Of a stretch of 64,000 nucleotides of DNA, positions 19,997 through 28,000 are shown piece by piece. Location: the NCBI RefSeq assembly GCF_000740795.1, contig NZ_JGYG01000001.1, positions 1-64,000 of the forward strand, in the 5' to 3' direction. Within the stretch, counting starts at the first letter, position 1. The number at the start of each line of letters is the position of its first letter. Source of the DNA: Haematobacter massiliensis (GTDB lineage Bacteria; Pseudomonadota; Alphaproteobacteria; Rhodobacterales; Rhodobacteraceae). The position numbers and the translations under genes were made by a program. A model generated the notes under the pieces. The model was given only the letters and a program-made list of their open reading frames with translations. It was not told the DNA's origin and ran no database searches.

Positions 19997-20341
19997 ATGC
20001 CCACACTCCCCTATGTCCTGCCGATCCTGCTTCTGATCGTCTCGAACGCCTTCATGACCTTTGCGTGGTATGGCCATCTCAGGGGTCCGGCCTCCCCGCT
20101 GTGGATCGCGGTCCTCTCGTCCTGGGGGATCGCCTTCTTCGAATACTGGTTCGCCGTGCCTGCGAACCGGATCGGCCATCAGGTCTATTCCGCCGCCCAG
20201 CTCAAGACGATCCAGGAGGTCATCACCCTCATCGTTTTCAGCGGCTTTTCCGTGCTCTACCTGAAGGAGTCGCTGAACTGGAACCACGCCATCGGCTTTG
20301 CGCTGATCGTGACCGGCGCGGCTTTCGTCTTTCGCGGCTAG
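19997..20341 (+). CDS. DMT-superfamily DUF486 membrane protein
   Basis: Small four-helix inner-membrane protein of 114 residues. The sequence LPYVLPILLLIVSNAFMTFAWYGHL and the conserved block SSWGIAFFEYWFAVPANRIGH are characteristic of DUF486, a drug/metabolite transporter-like family. QLKTIQEVITLIVFSGFSVLYLKE and the final FALIVTGAAFVFRG complete the fold. A GTG at 19988 could add three residues. Substrate unknown. It lies inside the segment proposed to be inverted relative to the GTA genes. Confidence 0.85.
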   Translation: MPTLPYVLPILLLIVSNAFMTFAWYGHLRGPASPLWIAVLSSWGIAFFEYWFAVPANRIGHQVYSAAQLKTIQEVITLIVFSGFSVLYLKESLNWNHAIGFALIVTGAAFVFRG

Positions 20342-20403
20342 CACCCCGGCCCCTGCCAACCGGGCAGGCGGAGTGACGGCGGCCCTTTCTCTCTCCGGAT
20401 GAA

Positions 20404-20430
20404 GCCGGGGGTCGCGGGGGGCGTCCCCCG
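20404..20430. repeat. Right arm of a 27-bp inverted repeat
   Basis: Matches the reverse complement of 14585-14611 with one mismatch, at the sixth or seventh base from the outer end; the 20 bases from 20411 to 20430 are identical. It lies just downstream of the DUF486 gene, which makes it the distal breakpoint candidate for the proposed inversion. Confidence 0.85.
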
Positions 20431-21030
20431 CGCCTGCGACCCGCCTGCGAAGGGTCGTCAACTTGCGGCAACAACGTCCGACCAGCCGCTAGGGCGTCCC
20501 CCGCGCCTGCGACCCGTGCCTGCGAAAGGTCGGACCAGTGCAGCGCCTCGAACATCCCCACTCGAATATCCCCATCCGGCTCGCCCCACGCGTTTGCGCG
20601 AGGTCGCATCAACCATGTGCCGTCTATGCGCACCGGAATGGCACCCCCACCTCCCCGAGGGAAATATGCGGTAGGCGGTGACTTGTTCTACTTGCCAAAG
20701 CTCCCCCACGTCCGTGAGGGAAATATCGGCATCCGCGGCAGGTCGCCGAGGCCTCCCCCGCGCCCCCGGGGGTGCGACCGGCCGTCGCTTCGTGATCCAT
20801 TTCGGGAAGAACCTCCCCCCGCGCCTGCGAGAGCGCGACCGACCGTCGTCCCCTGCCTCAAAGCTTCCCCCGCACCTGAAGAAGCCCGTTCACGCAAATG
20901 TCGCGGCGGTCGCGCTCACCGGGCGTGCCCCGCGCCTGACGGCCCCTGTCATCGCGGCGACCGCCGGCGCAACCGGCAGCGGCCCCCGGCGCTTGCGGCC
21001 CCCCGCATCTGGCGGATGGTGCGGATGCTG

Positions 21031-21119
21031 CAACGGGCCGTCCGCGCGCGGGCGACGCGCCGCATCCTCCTCCCGCCCGCCGTGGGTCAGACAACGGGCC
21101 GTCCGCGCGCGGGCGACGC
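21031..21119. repeat. 28-bp exact direct repeat upstream of portal
   Basis: CAACGGGCCGTCCGCGCGCG followed by GGCGACGC is present at 21031-21058 and again at 21092-21119, 61 bases apart. There is no coding meaning that I can see. It belongs to the same repeat-rich spacer. Confidence 0.9.
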
Positions 21120-21253
21120 TCCCGCCGTAACTCCCTCTGACTCCAGGTGTTGCGTCAGGCGGCGGCTGCAACGCGCGGTCGGTTAGCGGGATCGCAGAAC
21201 TTCCCGGTCATCTTGCCTTCAACGAGACGCGGTTCGTGAAGGGAGTGGCCGGC

Positions 21254-22438
21254 ATGATGTTCGATTTCCTGCGGCGCGGGGCACAAGCCCCGCAGGAACA
21301 GAAGGCCTCGGCCGCCGGCCGGGTGATGGCGCGCAGCCCGATGGGCAGTATCGCGGGCGGGCAGGTCGCCTGGACGCCGCGGGATACCGGTTCGCTGACC
21401 CGCGCGGGGTTTCTCGGCAATCCCGTCTGCTTCCGCGCGGTCAAGCTCATCGCGGAATCCGCCGCCGCCCTGCCGCTCATCCTGCAGGATAGCGAGCGTC
21501 GCTATGACCGCCATCCCGTTCTCGACCTCATCCGCCGCCCGAATGGCGGTCAGGGCCGGGCGGAGCTGTTCGAGGCGCTCTTCGGTCAGATCCTGCTGAC
21601 CGGCGACGGATATGTGGAGGCGGTCTCCGGCTCCGCGCGCATCCCGGTGGAGCTTCATGTGCTCCGCTCCGACCGCATGGTGCTGGTCCCGGGGCGGGAC
21701 GGCTGGCCTGTCGCCTATGACTACACCGTGGGCGGCGCCAAGCTGCGCTTCGACATGACTGGCGAGACGCAGCCCATCTGCCATATCCGTGCCTTCCACC
21801 CGCAGGACGACCATTACGGTTTCTCGCCGCTTCAGGCCGCCGCGACCGCGCTTGACGTGCATTCGAGCGCTTCCCGCTGGTCCAAGGCGCTGCTCGACAA
21901 TGCCGCGCGCCCCTCCGGCGCCATCGTCTACAAGGGCGCGGACGGGCAGGCGGCGCTGACGCCCGATCAGTATGACCGGCTGGTCACCGAGATGGAGATG
22001 CACCATCAGGGCGCGCGGAATGCCGGGCGGCCCATGCTGCTGGAAGGCGGCCTGGACTGGAAGCCGATGGGTTTCAGCCCCTCCGACATGGAGTTCCACC
22101 AGACGAAGGAAGCCGCCGCGCGGGAGATCGCCACCGCCTTCGGCGTGCCGCCCATGCTGCTCGGCATCCGGGGGGACGCGACCTATGCGAATTATCAGGA
22201 GGCCAACCGCGCCTTCTTCCGCCTGACGGTGCTGCCGCTGGTGACGAAGGTGACGGCCGCCGTCTCCTTCTGGCTGTCCGATTTCACCGGTGAGCCGGTG
22301 GAGCTGCGCCCCGATCTGGATCAGGTGCCGGCTTTGGCCGACGAACGCGACCAGCAATGGAAGCGCGTGGGCGAGGCGGCGTTCCTGACCGATGTGGAGA
22401 AACGCGCGCTCCTCGGCCTGCCGCGTCTGGCGGAGTGA
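21254..22438 (+). CDS. GTA phage portal protein (RcGTA g3-like)
   Basis: HK97-family portal protein that forms the dodecameric ring through which DNA enters the capsid. About 394 residues from the ATG at 21254, with AAGGGAG eight bases upstream; GTG 21236 or ATG 21257 are alternatives. Family features include AGFLGNPVCFRAVKLIAESAAALPL near the start and FGVPPMLLGIRGDATYANYQEANRAFFRLTVLPL near residue 300. Length matches RcGTA gp3. It is the first gene of the plus-strand structural block and would need its own promoter if the terminase genes are no longer upstream. Confidence 0.95.
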   Translation: MMFDFLRRGAQAPQEQKASAAGRVMARSPMGSIAGGQVAWTPRDTGSLTRAGFLGNPVCFRAVKLIAESAAALPLILQDSERRYDRHPVLDLIRRPNGGQGRAELFEALFGQILLTGDGYVEAVSGSARIPVELHVLRSDRMVLVPGRDGWPVAYDYTVGGAKLRFDMTGETQPICHIRAFHPQDDHYGFSPLQAAATALDVHSSASRWSKALLDNAARPSGAIVYKGADGQAALTPDQYDRLVTEMEMHHQGARNAGRPMLLEGGLDWKPMGFSPSDMEFHQTKEAAAREIATAFGVPPMLLGIRGDATYANYQEANRAFFRLTVLPLVTKVTAAVSFWLSDFTGEPVELRPDLDQVPALADERDQQWKRVGEAAFLTDVEKRALLGLPRLAE

Positions 22439-22442
22439 GGCC

Positions 22443-22682
22443 GTGACGCGGCCGAAAGGCGGATCGCGCTTCCTCTACGACAGTTTCGACGCGGCCGCCC
22501 TCAGGATCGAGGCGAACGAACGCGTCGCGGAGGAGCGCTGGAGCGCGCTCGAATACCGGCTGGGCCAGATCGAAACGGCGCTGGAGCGGCTGGAGAAGCG
22601 CATGTGGGTCGGCGTCTACGGGATCGCCGCCTTCATGCTGGCGAAAGGGGCGGAGGCGCTGGTCGCCGCCGCCATGCGATGA
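22443..22682 (+). CDS. Small GTA protein (RcGTA g3.5-like)
   Basis: 79 residues from a GTG at 22443, four bases after the portal stop. The N-terminal half is charged and helical (SFDAAALRIEANERVAEERWSALEYRLGQIETALERLEKR), followed by one membrane-spanning helix (WVGVYGIAAFMLAKGAEALVAAAM). This size, pattern and position between portal and protease match RcGTA g3.5. Function unknown. Confidence 0.78.
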   Translation: MTRPKGGSRFLYDSFDAAALRIEANERVAEERWSALEYRLGQIETALERLEKRMWVGVYGIAAFMLAKGAEALVAAAMR

Positions 22683-22693
22683 GGGGATCAGGA

Positions 22694-23275
22694 ATGCAGG
22701 CGGAAGGGGAACTCGAACGCAAGTTCGCGGTGCCGGGCGCGCTGACGGTGACGGACGGTACGAGGATCGAGGGTTACGCCTCCGTCTTCGGCGTCCGGGA
22801 CCGGGGCGGCGATGTGGTGATGCCGGGGGCCTATGCCGCGTCGCTTGCGCGCATGGCAGCGGCGGGGCGCCGGGTGAAACTGCTGTGGCAGCACGACGCC
22901 GCCCAGCCCATCGGCGTCTGGGACGAGATCGCCGAGGATGGCCACGGCCTGCGCGTCAAGGGACGGTTGCTGACCGAGGTCGGCCGGGGCCGCGAGGCGG
23001 TGGCGTTGCTGGAGGCAGGGGCCATCGACGGCCTCTCCATCGGTTACCGGACGCTCCGCAGCGATCGCGGCCCGGAGGGAGAGCGTCGGCTCCACACGCT
23101 CGATCTGTGGGAGGTGTCGCTCGTCACCTTCCCGATGCTGCCGGAGGCGCGGGTCGCGCAGAAGGCGGTCGAGACGGACATCGCCTCGCTTGTCAGGCGC
23201 ATGACCGGAGAGATGCGCGCCGCCCGCACGCGGCTCGCCAGCAGCGCAACAACCACCGTCAGGAGGGACGAATGA
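22694..23275 (+). CDS. GTA prohead (HK97-family) maturation protease (RcGTA g4-like)
   Basis: Serine protease that processes the capsid and scaffold during head maturation. Motifs of the U35 family are ERKFAVPG, RIEGYASVFGVRDRGGDVVMPGAY, VKLLWQHDAAQPIGVWDEI (catalytic His) and GAIDGLSIGYR (catalytic Ser), then LWEVSLVTFPMLPEARV. About 193 residues from the ATG at 22694 with AGGGG upstream; an ATG at 22679 overlaps the previous stop. Its stop overlaps the capsid start (ATGA). Confidence 0.93.
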   Translation: MQAEGELERKFAVPGALTVTDGTRIEGYASVFGVRDRGGDVVMPGAYAASLARMAAAGRRVKLLWQHDAAQPIGVWDEIAEDGHGLRVKGRLLTEVGRGREAVALLEAGAIDGLSIGYRTLRSDRGPEGERRLHTLDLWEVSLVTFPMLPEARVAQKAVETDIASLVRRMTGEMRAARTRLASSATTTVRRDE

Positions 23276-24428
23276 CAGAGATCGCGCCGGGGCCGCTGAA
23301 GACGGCCATCACCGGCTTCATGAGTGAATTCAAGGACTTTCAGGGCGATATCGCCAAGGCTTTGCAACAACAGGAAGAGCGTCTGAACATGCTGGATCGC
23401 AAATCTCTCACCGCCCGTCGTCCCGCCCTTTCCGGCGCGGAGGAGGCAGGCGCCCCCCATCTGAAGGCTTTTGACGCCTATCTGCGCACCGGTGACGATG
23501 CGGGCCTGCGCGGGCTGGTGCTGGAGGGCAAGGGCCTCAACACGCAGGTCAACGGCGAGGGCGGTTTCCTGGTTGACGGCCAGACCGCAGACCGGATCCG
23601 CGCCACGCTGGGCGGCACCGCCTCCCTTCGTGCGGTGGCGACGGTGGTGAATGTCGAGGCAGGCTCCTTCGACGTGCTGGTGGATCAGTCCGACATCGGC
23701 TCCGGCTGGATGGCGGAGACGGAGGTGATGGAGGAGGCCCATACCCCGCAGATCGAACGCATCTCGATCCGCCTGCATGAGCTTTCCGCCATGCCCAAGG
23801 CCTCCCAGCGGCTGCTGGACGACAGCGCCTTCGATATCGAGGGCTGGCTCGCCGAACGCATCGCCGACCGCTTCGCCCGGGCGGAGGCGCAAGCCTTCAT
23901 CTCCGGCGACGGGGAGCAGAAGCCGAAGGGGATCCTCGCCCATCCGACCGTCCCCGCCGATGCCTGGGAATGGGGCCGGATCGGCTATGTGCCCACCGGG
24001 GCCGCGGGCGATTTCGCCGATGTGAATCCGGCGGATGCCATCGTGGACCTCGTCTATGCGCTTTCCGCCCGCTACCGCGCGAACGCGACCTTCGTGATGA
24101 ACTCCAAGACCGCCGGTGCCGTGCGCAAGATGAAGGACACGGATGGCCGTTTCCTGTGGTCGGACGGCTGGCGGCGGCGGAGCCCGCACGGCTCATGGGC
24201 TATCCCGTGCTGATCGCGGAGGACATGCCGGACATCGGTCCCGGCGCCACGGCCATCGCCTTTGGGGATTTCCACGCGGGCTACACCATTGCGGAACGGC
24301 CTGACCTGCGGGTGCTGCGCGATCCGTTCTCGGCAAAGCCGCATGTGCTGTTCTACGCCTCCAAGCGCGTGGGCGGCGACGTGAGCGACTTCGACGCCAT
24401 CAAGCTGCTGAAGTTCGCGACCCAGTAA
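23272..24428 (+). pseudogene. GTA major capsid protein (RcGTA g5-like), frameshifted near 24168
   Basis: HK97-fold capsid protein. The first frame (23272 on) runs through MTEIAPGPLKTAITGFMSEF, GEGGFLVDGQTADRIRATL, and ADVNPADAIVDLVYALSARYRANATFVMNS to GRFLWSDG. It then changes to an unrelated tail and stops at 24213. The missing family C-terminus (LAAAEPARLMGYPVLIAEDM to KLLKFATQ, stop 24428) continues in the -1 frame. The two join exactly at GGC-TGGCG (24166-24172), consistent with loss of one base in a GGCCTG-like context. This is either a real mutation that would truncate the capsid after losing its last 85 or so residues, or a sequencing error. Protease and portal upstream are intact. Confidence 0.9.
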
Positions 24429-24493
24429 CGGCAACAGCCATCGGGCGGCCCTGCGGCTGCCCGTATCTCCCGCGCCTTCGGGCATGGGCGAAC

Positions 24494-24560
24494 GGACGCG
24501 CGCCGGGGATCCCGTCGTCCAGTCTCCTCCTCCGCCCGGGCGGACGGGAGGCGCGCGTCC
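24494..24560. repeat. Long hairpin in the capsid-g6 spacer
   Basis: Perfect 11-bp arms (GGACGCGCGCC at 24494-24504 with GGCGCGCGTCC at 24550-24560) enclose a second pairing (TCCCGTC at 24510-24516 with GACGGGA at 24543-24549). It sits in the 223-base gap after the capsid gene and has no T run. It could serve as an mRNA-stabilising or attenuating structure that keeps capsid message in excess. Confidence 0.65.
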
Positions 24561-24651
24561 GGCACGCCGGAGGAAGGCGGCACCCGCCGCCGCAACCGGC
24601 AGCAAAACAGCGGAGAGAAAACACAGACATGCGGAAATCGGGGGACAAGCG

Positions 24652-25242
24652 ATGATGTTGACGGAACGCGCGGCGGTGCCAGCCTCCGCCCTGCCGGTGG
24701 GCGCGCTGATCGACCACCTGCGTCTTGGCACCGGCTTCGAGGGAGAGGCGCAGAGCGATGCGCTGGCGGAGGGGTATCTGCGCCGGGCCATCGCGGCGGT
24801 GGAACGGCGCACGGGCAAGGCGCTACTGACGCGGGAGTTCACGCTCACACTCTCCCGCTGGCGCGATGCGGCGGCGGAGCCGCTGCCGCTTGCCCCCGTC
24901 GGCCGCGTGGTCTCCGTCACGATGACGGACCGGGCGGGGCGGGAAAGCGTGGTCGCGGAGAGCCGGTGGCGCCTTATCCGCGATCTCCAGCGTCCACGCC
25001 TTGCCGCGACCGGGGCGGCCTTGCCCGCCGTCCCCCCGGGGGGCGGTGTGGAGGTGCTGTTCGAGGCCGGTTTTGGCGGCTGGGAACAGGTACCCGGCGA
25101 TCTGGCGCAGGCGGTGCTGCTGCTTGCCGCCCAGTATCACGAGCTGCGGGAGGAGCGGGAGACCGGCCGTCCGATGCCCTTCGGGGTGGAGGCGCTGCTT
25201 CAGCCCTGGCGCACCGTGCGCCTGCTGGGGGGTGCGCGATGA
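24652..25242 (+). CDS. GTA head-tail connector/adaptor protein (RcGTA g6-like)
   Basis: 196 residues from ATG 24652 with GGGGG upstream. It matches the phage head-tail connector (gp6-like) family: an N-terminal LIDHLRLGTGFEGEAQSDALAEGYLRRAIAAVERRTGKALL helix bundle, a beta domain with RVVSVTMTDRAGRESVV, and a C-terminal FGGWEQVPGDLAQAVLLLAAQYHELRE helix. In GTA particles this protein sits below the portal. Its stop overlaps the g7 start (ATGA). Confidence 0.88.
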   Translation: MMLTERAAVPASALPVGALIDHLRLGTGFEGEAQSDALAEGYLRRAIAAVERRTGKALLTREFTLTLSRWRDAAAEPLPLAPVGRVVSVTMTDRAGRESVVAESRWRLIRDLQRPRLAATGAALPAVPPGGGVEVLFEAGFGGWEQVPGDLAQAVLLLAAQYHELREERETGRPMPFGVEALLQPWRTVRLLGGAR

Positions 25243-25571
25243 GGCGGCTTACCCGACGCCTCGACCTTGAGGGAGAGGAGCGCGTCGCCGATGGCGCGCG
25301 CGGCTATGCGAGCCGGTGGCGTACGCTGGGCCGCGTCTGGGCGGAGGTGAAGCCCGGTGCCGGGCGAGAGGCCGGCGCGGAGTTCCTGACCATCGCCACC
25401 GTGCCCTATCGCGTCACCGTCCGCGCAGCGCCGCCCGGCGATCCGCGCCGCCCCGTCGCCGGGCAGCGCTTCCGGGCGGGCAGCCGTCCGCTTCGCATCC
25501 TCGCCGTGGCCGAGGCGGACCGGGCGGGGCTCTACCTCACCTGTCACTGCCACGAGGAGGTGCCGTCATGA
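25239..25571 (+). CDS. GTA head-tail joining protein (RcGTA g7-like)
   Basis: 110 residues, beginning MRRLTRRLDLEGEERVADGARGYASRWRTLGRVWAEVKPG. This is the phage head-tail adaptor (head closure) family pattern, with the paired RVWAEVKPGAGREAGAEF and FRAGSRPLRILAVAEAD strands. It overlaps g6 by four bases and g8 by four, so the three are translationally coupled. Confidence 0.87.
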   Translation: MRRLTRRLDLEGEERVADGARGYASRWRTLGRVWAEVKPGAGREAGAEFLTIATVPYRVTVRAAPPGDPRRPVAGQRFRAGSRPLRILAVAEADRAGLYLTCHCHEEVPS

Positions 25572-25984
25572 GCTATGGAACCGCAGGCGCGCTGCAGGCG
25601 GCGATCTGGGAGCGGCTGGCGGGCGATGCAGCCCTGTCGGCGCTGATCGGCGGGGCCGTGCATGATGCGCTGCCCGCTGGCGCGCTGCCGGAAACCTACG
25701 TGGCTCTTGGCCCGGAGGAGGTGCGCGACCGCTCCGACCAGACCCACCGGGGCGCGGAGCATGACGTGACGCTGAGCGTGGTGACGGCAAGGGCGGGTCT
25801 CGGCCGTGCGAAGGAGGTGGCCGCGCGCGTGTCGGACGCACTGCTGGCGACGCCGCTCACCCTCGCCCGCGGGCAGGTCGTCGGGCTGTGGTTCCTCCGC
25901 GCCCGTGCGCGACGGATCGACAACGGCGCCGGGCGGCGGGTGGACCTCACCTTCCGTGCGCTCGTGGAGGATACGGAGACGTGA
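25568..25984 (+). CDS. GTA tail terminator-like protein, DUF3168 (RcGTA g8-like)
   Basis: 138 residues of the DUF3168 family: GTAGALQAAIWERLAGDAALSALIGGAVHDALP, YVALGPEEVRDRSDQTHRGAEHDVTLSVVTA and VDLTFRALVED at the end. In GTA and siphophage particles this protein caps the tail tube at the neck. Overlaps the g7 stop (ATGA). A 337-base non-coding gap follows, which is unusual here. Confidence 0.87.
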   Translation: MSYGTAGALQAAIWERLAGDAALSALIGGAVHDALPAGALPETYVALGPEEVRDRSDQTHRGAEHDVTLSVVTARAGLGRAKEVAARVSDALLATPLTLARGQVVGLWFLRARARRIDNGAGRRVDLTFRALVEDTET

Positions 25985-26321
25985 GGCACAAGGGCAGACA
26001 CGAGCGCCACCCTGTGCATCGACCATGTGCACCAGACCACGAACGGCGGTCGGACCTGACCTGCTACGCGCGGGTGGCGAAGAACGGAAAGTGACGCTGA
26101 ACCGGGGTCGCCATGCCGGATCGTGTGCTCTCGCGGAGCTGCGTCGAAGGCTGGATGCGAGTTTGTTCGCCATTGGGAAATGACAACCGCCCACCATCCG
26201 GCCGCTCCGGCGCCGCGAACCGGCGGGCACTCCGGACAATCTGAAGCGAATTCATGCCGCCGGCGCACCGGCGGATTGATCAGACGCGCCCTTTAGCGGC
26301 GCAGGACAAGGGAGATGATAG
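25985..26321. other. 337-bp spacer between GTA g8 and g9
   Basis: No gene recognised. Several stop codons interrupt every frame, and short words such as GCATCGACCATGTGCACCAG and the palindromic CGGCGCCGCGAACCGGCG-like stretch near 26210 are visible. Neighbouring GTA genes overlap by a few bases, so this gap looks inserted. Confidence 0.5.
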
Positions 26322-26729
26322 ATGGCGGCACAGAACGGCAGGGACCTGCTCATCAAGATCAATGTGGCGGGGGCGTATCAGACCCTTGCGGGGCTTCGGG
26401 CGACCCGCATCGCCTTCAACGCCGAGACGGTGGATGTCACCAGCCTCGAAAGTTCGGGCGGCTGGCGGGAGCTGCTGGCGGGGGCGGGGGTGCGCTCGGC
26501 CAGCGTTTCCGGCTCGGGCGTCTTTCGGGACACGGCGGCGGATGAACGCGCCCGCGCGCTGTTCTTCTCGGGCGAGATCCCCCGCATTCAGGTGCTGATC
26601 CCCAGTTTCGGCACCGTGGAGGGTCCGTTCCAGATCACCGCGCTCGAATATTCCGGCAGACACAATGGCGAGGCGACCTATGAGCTCTCGCTCGCCTCGG
26701 CGGGCCAGGTCGGTTTCACGGCGCTCTGA
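26322..26729 (+). CDS. GTA major tail tube protein (RcGTA g9-like)
   Basis: 135 residues, MAAQNGRDLLIKINVAGAYQTLAGLRATRIAFNAETVDVTSLES and so on, the phage major tail protein TP901-1-like family of GTAs. FSGEIPRIQVLIPSFGTVEGPFQITALEYSGRHNGEATYELSLASAG forms the second half. It polymerises into the tail tube. AAGGGAG lies upstream. Its stop overlaps the next start (TGATG). Confidence 0.92.
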   Translation: MAAQNGRDLLIKINVAGAYQTLAGLRATRIAFNAETVDVTSLESSGGWRELLAGAGVRSASVSGSGVFRDTAADERARALFFSGEIPRIQVLIPSFGTVEGPFQITALEYSGRHNGEATYELSLASAGQVGFTAL

Positions 26730-27043
26730 TGGCGAATGCATGGGCGGGAGAGGTCGCGCTGGTCATCGACGGGCGGCGGCATGTGCTGAAACTGACGCTG
26801 GGTTCGCTGGCGGAGATGGAGGCGGCGCTGCCCGACGAAAGCCTCCCCTCCCTCGTCCGCCGGTTCGAGGAGGGGCGCTTCACCACGCGGGACGTGCTGG
26901 CGCTGATCGTCGCGGGCCTGCGCGGCGGCGGCTGGCAGGGGACCGCGGCGGAGTTGCGCGGGGCGGAGATCGCGGGCGGCCCCGCTGGCGCGGCAAAGGT
27001 TGCGGCGCGGTTGCTGGTTGCGGCCTTTGCTCCCGATGCGTGA
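26729..27043 (+). CDS. GTA family protein, tail assembly chaperone-like (RcGTA g10-like)
   Basis: 104 residues beginning MANAWAGEVALVIDGRRHVLKLTLGSLAEMEAALPDESLPSLVRRFE, the 'gene transfer agent' (GTA TAC, DUF3356-type) family. RDVLALIVAGLRGGGW and GAAKVAARLLVAAF complete it. Located between tail tube and tape measure genes, where tail assembly chaperones sit. TGATG overlap with g9. Confidence 0.88.
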   Translation: MANAWAGEVALVIDGRRHVLKLTLGSLAEMEAALPDESLPSLVRRFEEGRFTTRDVLALIVAGLRGGGWQGTAAELRGAEIAGGPAGAAKVAARLLVAAFAPDA

Positions 27044-27350
27044 GCGGGGGTTTGACTGGGCAGGGTTGCTCCGCGCCGGGCTGCGCGCGGGGCTGATGCC
27101 GGCGCAGGTCTGGACGCTCACCCCCTGGGAGCTCGCGCTTCTCACGGGGCGAAGCGGCGCGGAAGCGACCTTGGGGAGAACGGGGCTGGAGGCGCTGATG
27201 CGCGCCTTCCCCGATCATCCCGCGCCCGATGAGTCCAGGCAAGGTGAGTCCAGGCCCCATGACCCCAGGCCCAATGAGTCCATGCCCGATGACCGCATGG
27301 ATCACGAGCCCACTGATGAACGGATGGAGGGACAGGATGACGGCGATTGA
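27036..27350 (+). CDS. GTA tail assembly chaperone (RcGTA g10.1-like) with repeat-encoded C-terminal extension
   Basis: 104 residues. The first about 63, RGFDWAGLLRAGLRAGLMPAQVWTLTPWELALLTGR to GLEALMRAFPDH, form the complete conserved domain of the g10.1/TIGR02216 family, which usually ends here. The remaining about 40 residues are hydrophilic and acidic, encoded by a 15-bp tandem array (27228-27317). It overlaps g10 by eight bases and g11 by 14. The extension is probably recent and may not matter for function. Confidence 0.85.
   Translation: MRERGFDWAGLLRAGLRAGLMPAQVWTLTPWELALLTGRSGAEATLGRTGLEALMRAFPDHPAPDESRQGESRPHDPRPNESMPDDRMDHEPTDERMEGQDDGD
27228..27317 (+). repeat. 15-bp tandem repeat array inside g10.1
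   Basis: Six in-frame 15-base units (27228-27242, 27243-27257, 27258-27272, 27273-27287, 27288-27302, 27303-27317). The first four are close to NATGAGTCCAGGCCC; the last two are more diverged. The unit is five codons, so the frame is kept. Confidence 0.85.
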
Positions 27351-27990
27351 TGCGCTGGCCGATGAGATCGCGGCGCTGGAGGTGAGCCTGGGCGGTGCCC
27401 GGACGATGGCCGCGGCCTTTGACGGCGAATTGCAGGGAATGCGGGCGAGCCTTGCCGGAACCGCCCGGGAAAGCGCGCGACTGTCCGATGGCATGGGCCG
27501 TGGCCTTCGCCGTGCCTTCGACGGCATCGCGCTGAACGGCGAGAAGCTGTCGGATGCACTGGAGGGGCTGGGCCGCTCCATGGTGAACACGGTCTACAAC
27601 ATGGCCATGCAGCCGGTGCAGCGCGCGGCGGGGGACATGCTTTCCGGCGGGGTGGAGGCAGCGGTCGCGGCCTTCCTGCCCTTTGCCACGGGCGGCGGTT
27701 TCGCCGGGGGCAGGGTCATGCCCTTTGCCCGTGGCGGCGTGGTTTCCGCGCCCACCACCTTCCCGATGCGGGGCGGCGCCACCGGCCTGATGGGCGAGGC
27801 GGGGCCGGAGGCGATCCTGCCGCTCGCGCGCGGGGCGGACGGCAGTCTTGGCGTACGTGCGGGCGGCGGGCAGGCGGTCAACGTCACTGTCAATGTCACC
27901 ACGCCCGACGTAGAGGGCTTCCGCCGCAGCCGGAGCCAGATCGCCGCGGAGATGGGGCGCGCCCTCTCCCGCGGGCAACGCAACCGCTAA
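27337..27990 (+). CDS. GTA phage tail tape measure protein (RcGTA g11-like)
   Basis: 217 residues, the short tape-measure length typical of GTAs, whose tails are short. N-terminal coiled segment (IDALADEIAALEVSLGGARTMAAAFDGELQGMRASLAG), a central hydrophobic region around MVNTVYNMAMQPVQRAAGDML, then Gly-rich ATGGGFAGGRVMPFARGGVVSAPTTFPM and the conserved LMGEAGPEAILPLARGADGSLGV. The ATG at 27337 has GGAGGGAC upstream and overlaps the previous gene. Confidence 0.92.
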   Translation: MTAIDALADEIAALEVSLGGARTMAAAFDGELQGMRASLAGTARESARLSDGMGRGLRRAFDGIALNGEKLSDALEGLGRSMVNTVYNMAMQPVQRAAGDMLSGGVEAAVAAFLPFATGGGFAGGRVMPFARGGVVSAPTTFPMRGGATGLMGEAGPEAILPLARGADGSLGVRAGGGQAVNVTVNVTTPDVEGFRRSRSQIAAEMGRALSRGQRNR

Positions 27991-28000
27991 GGAGGGTTCG

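Larger units (their letters stand above)
20342..21253. other. 900-bp GC-rich repeat-filled spacer upstream of the GTA portal gene
   Basis: No gene recognised. Variants of CCCCCGCGCCTGCGA recur near 20427, 20488, 20757 and 20816, each followed by a CGACC- or GGTCG-like word. CGAGGGAAATAT / TGAGGGAAATAT appears at about 20656 and 20716. The right arm of the inverted repeat and a 28-bp direct duplication also lie here. In other GTA clusters terL and portal are adjacent, so this spacer is abnormal. I see no strong promoter in it for the portal gene. Confidence 0.7.

Noticed and set aside
24160-24180. Programmed -1 ribosomal frameshift in the capsid gene
   Set aside because: No slippery X-XXY-YYZ heptamer with a following pseudoknot is evident, and GTA capsid genes are not known to use recoding; a base deletion or sequencing error is simpler.
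24072-24920. Long minus-strand frame across the capsid end and g6
   Set aside because: Spans the capsid frameshift, the spacer and g6 on the opposite strand and gives no recognisable protein.
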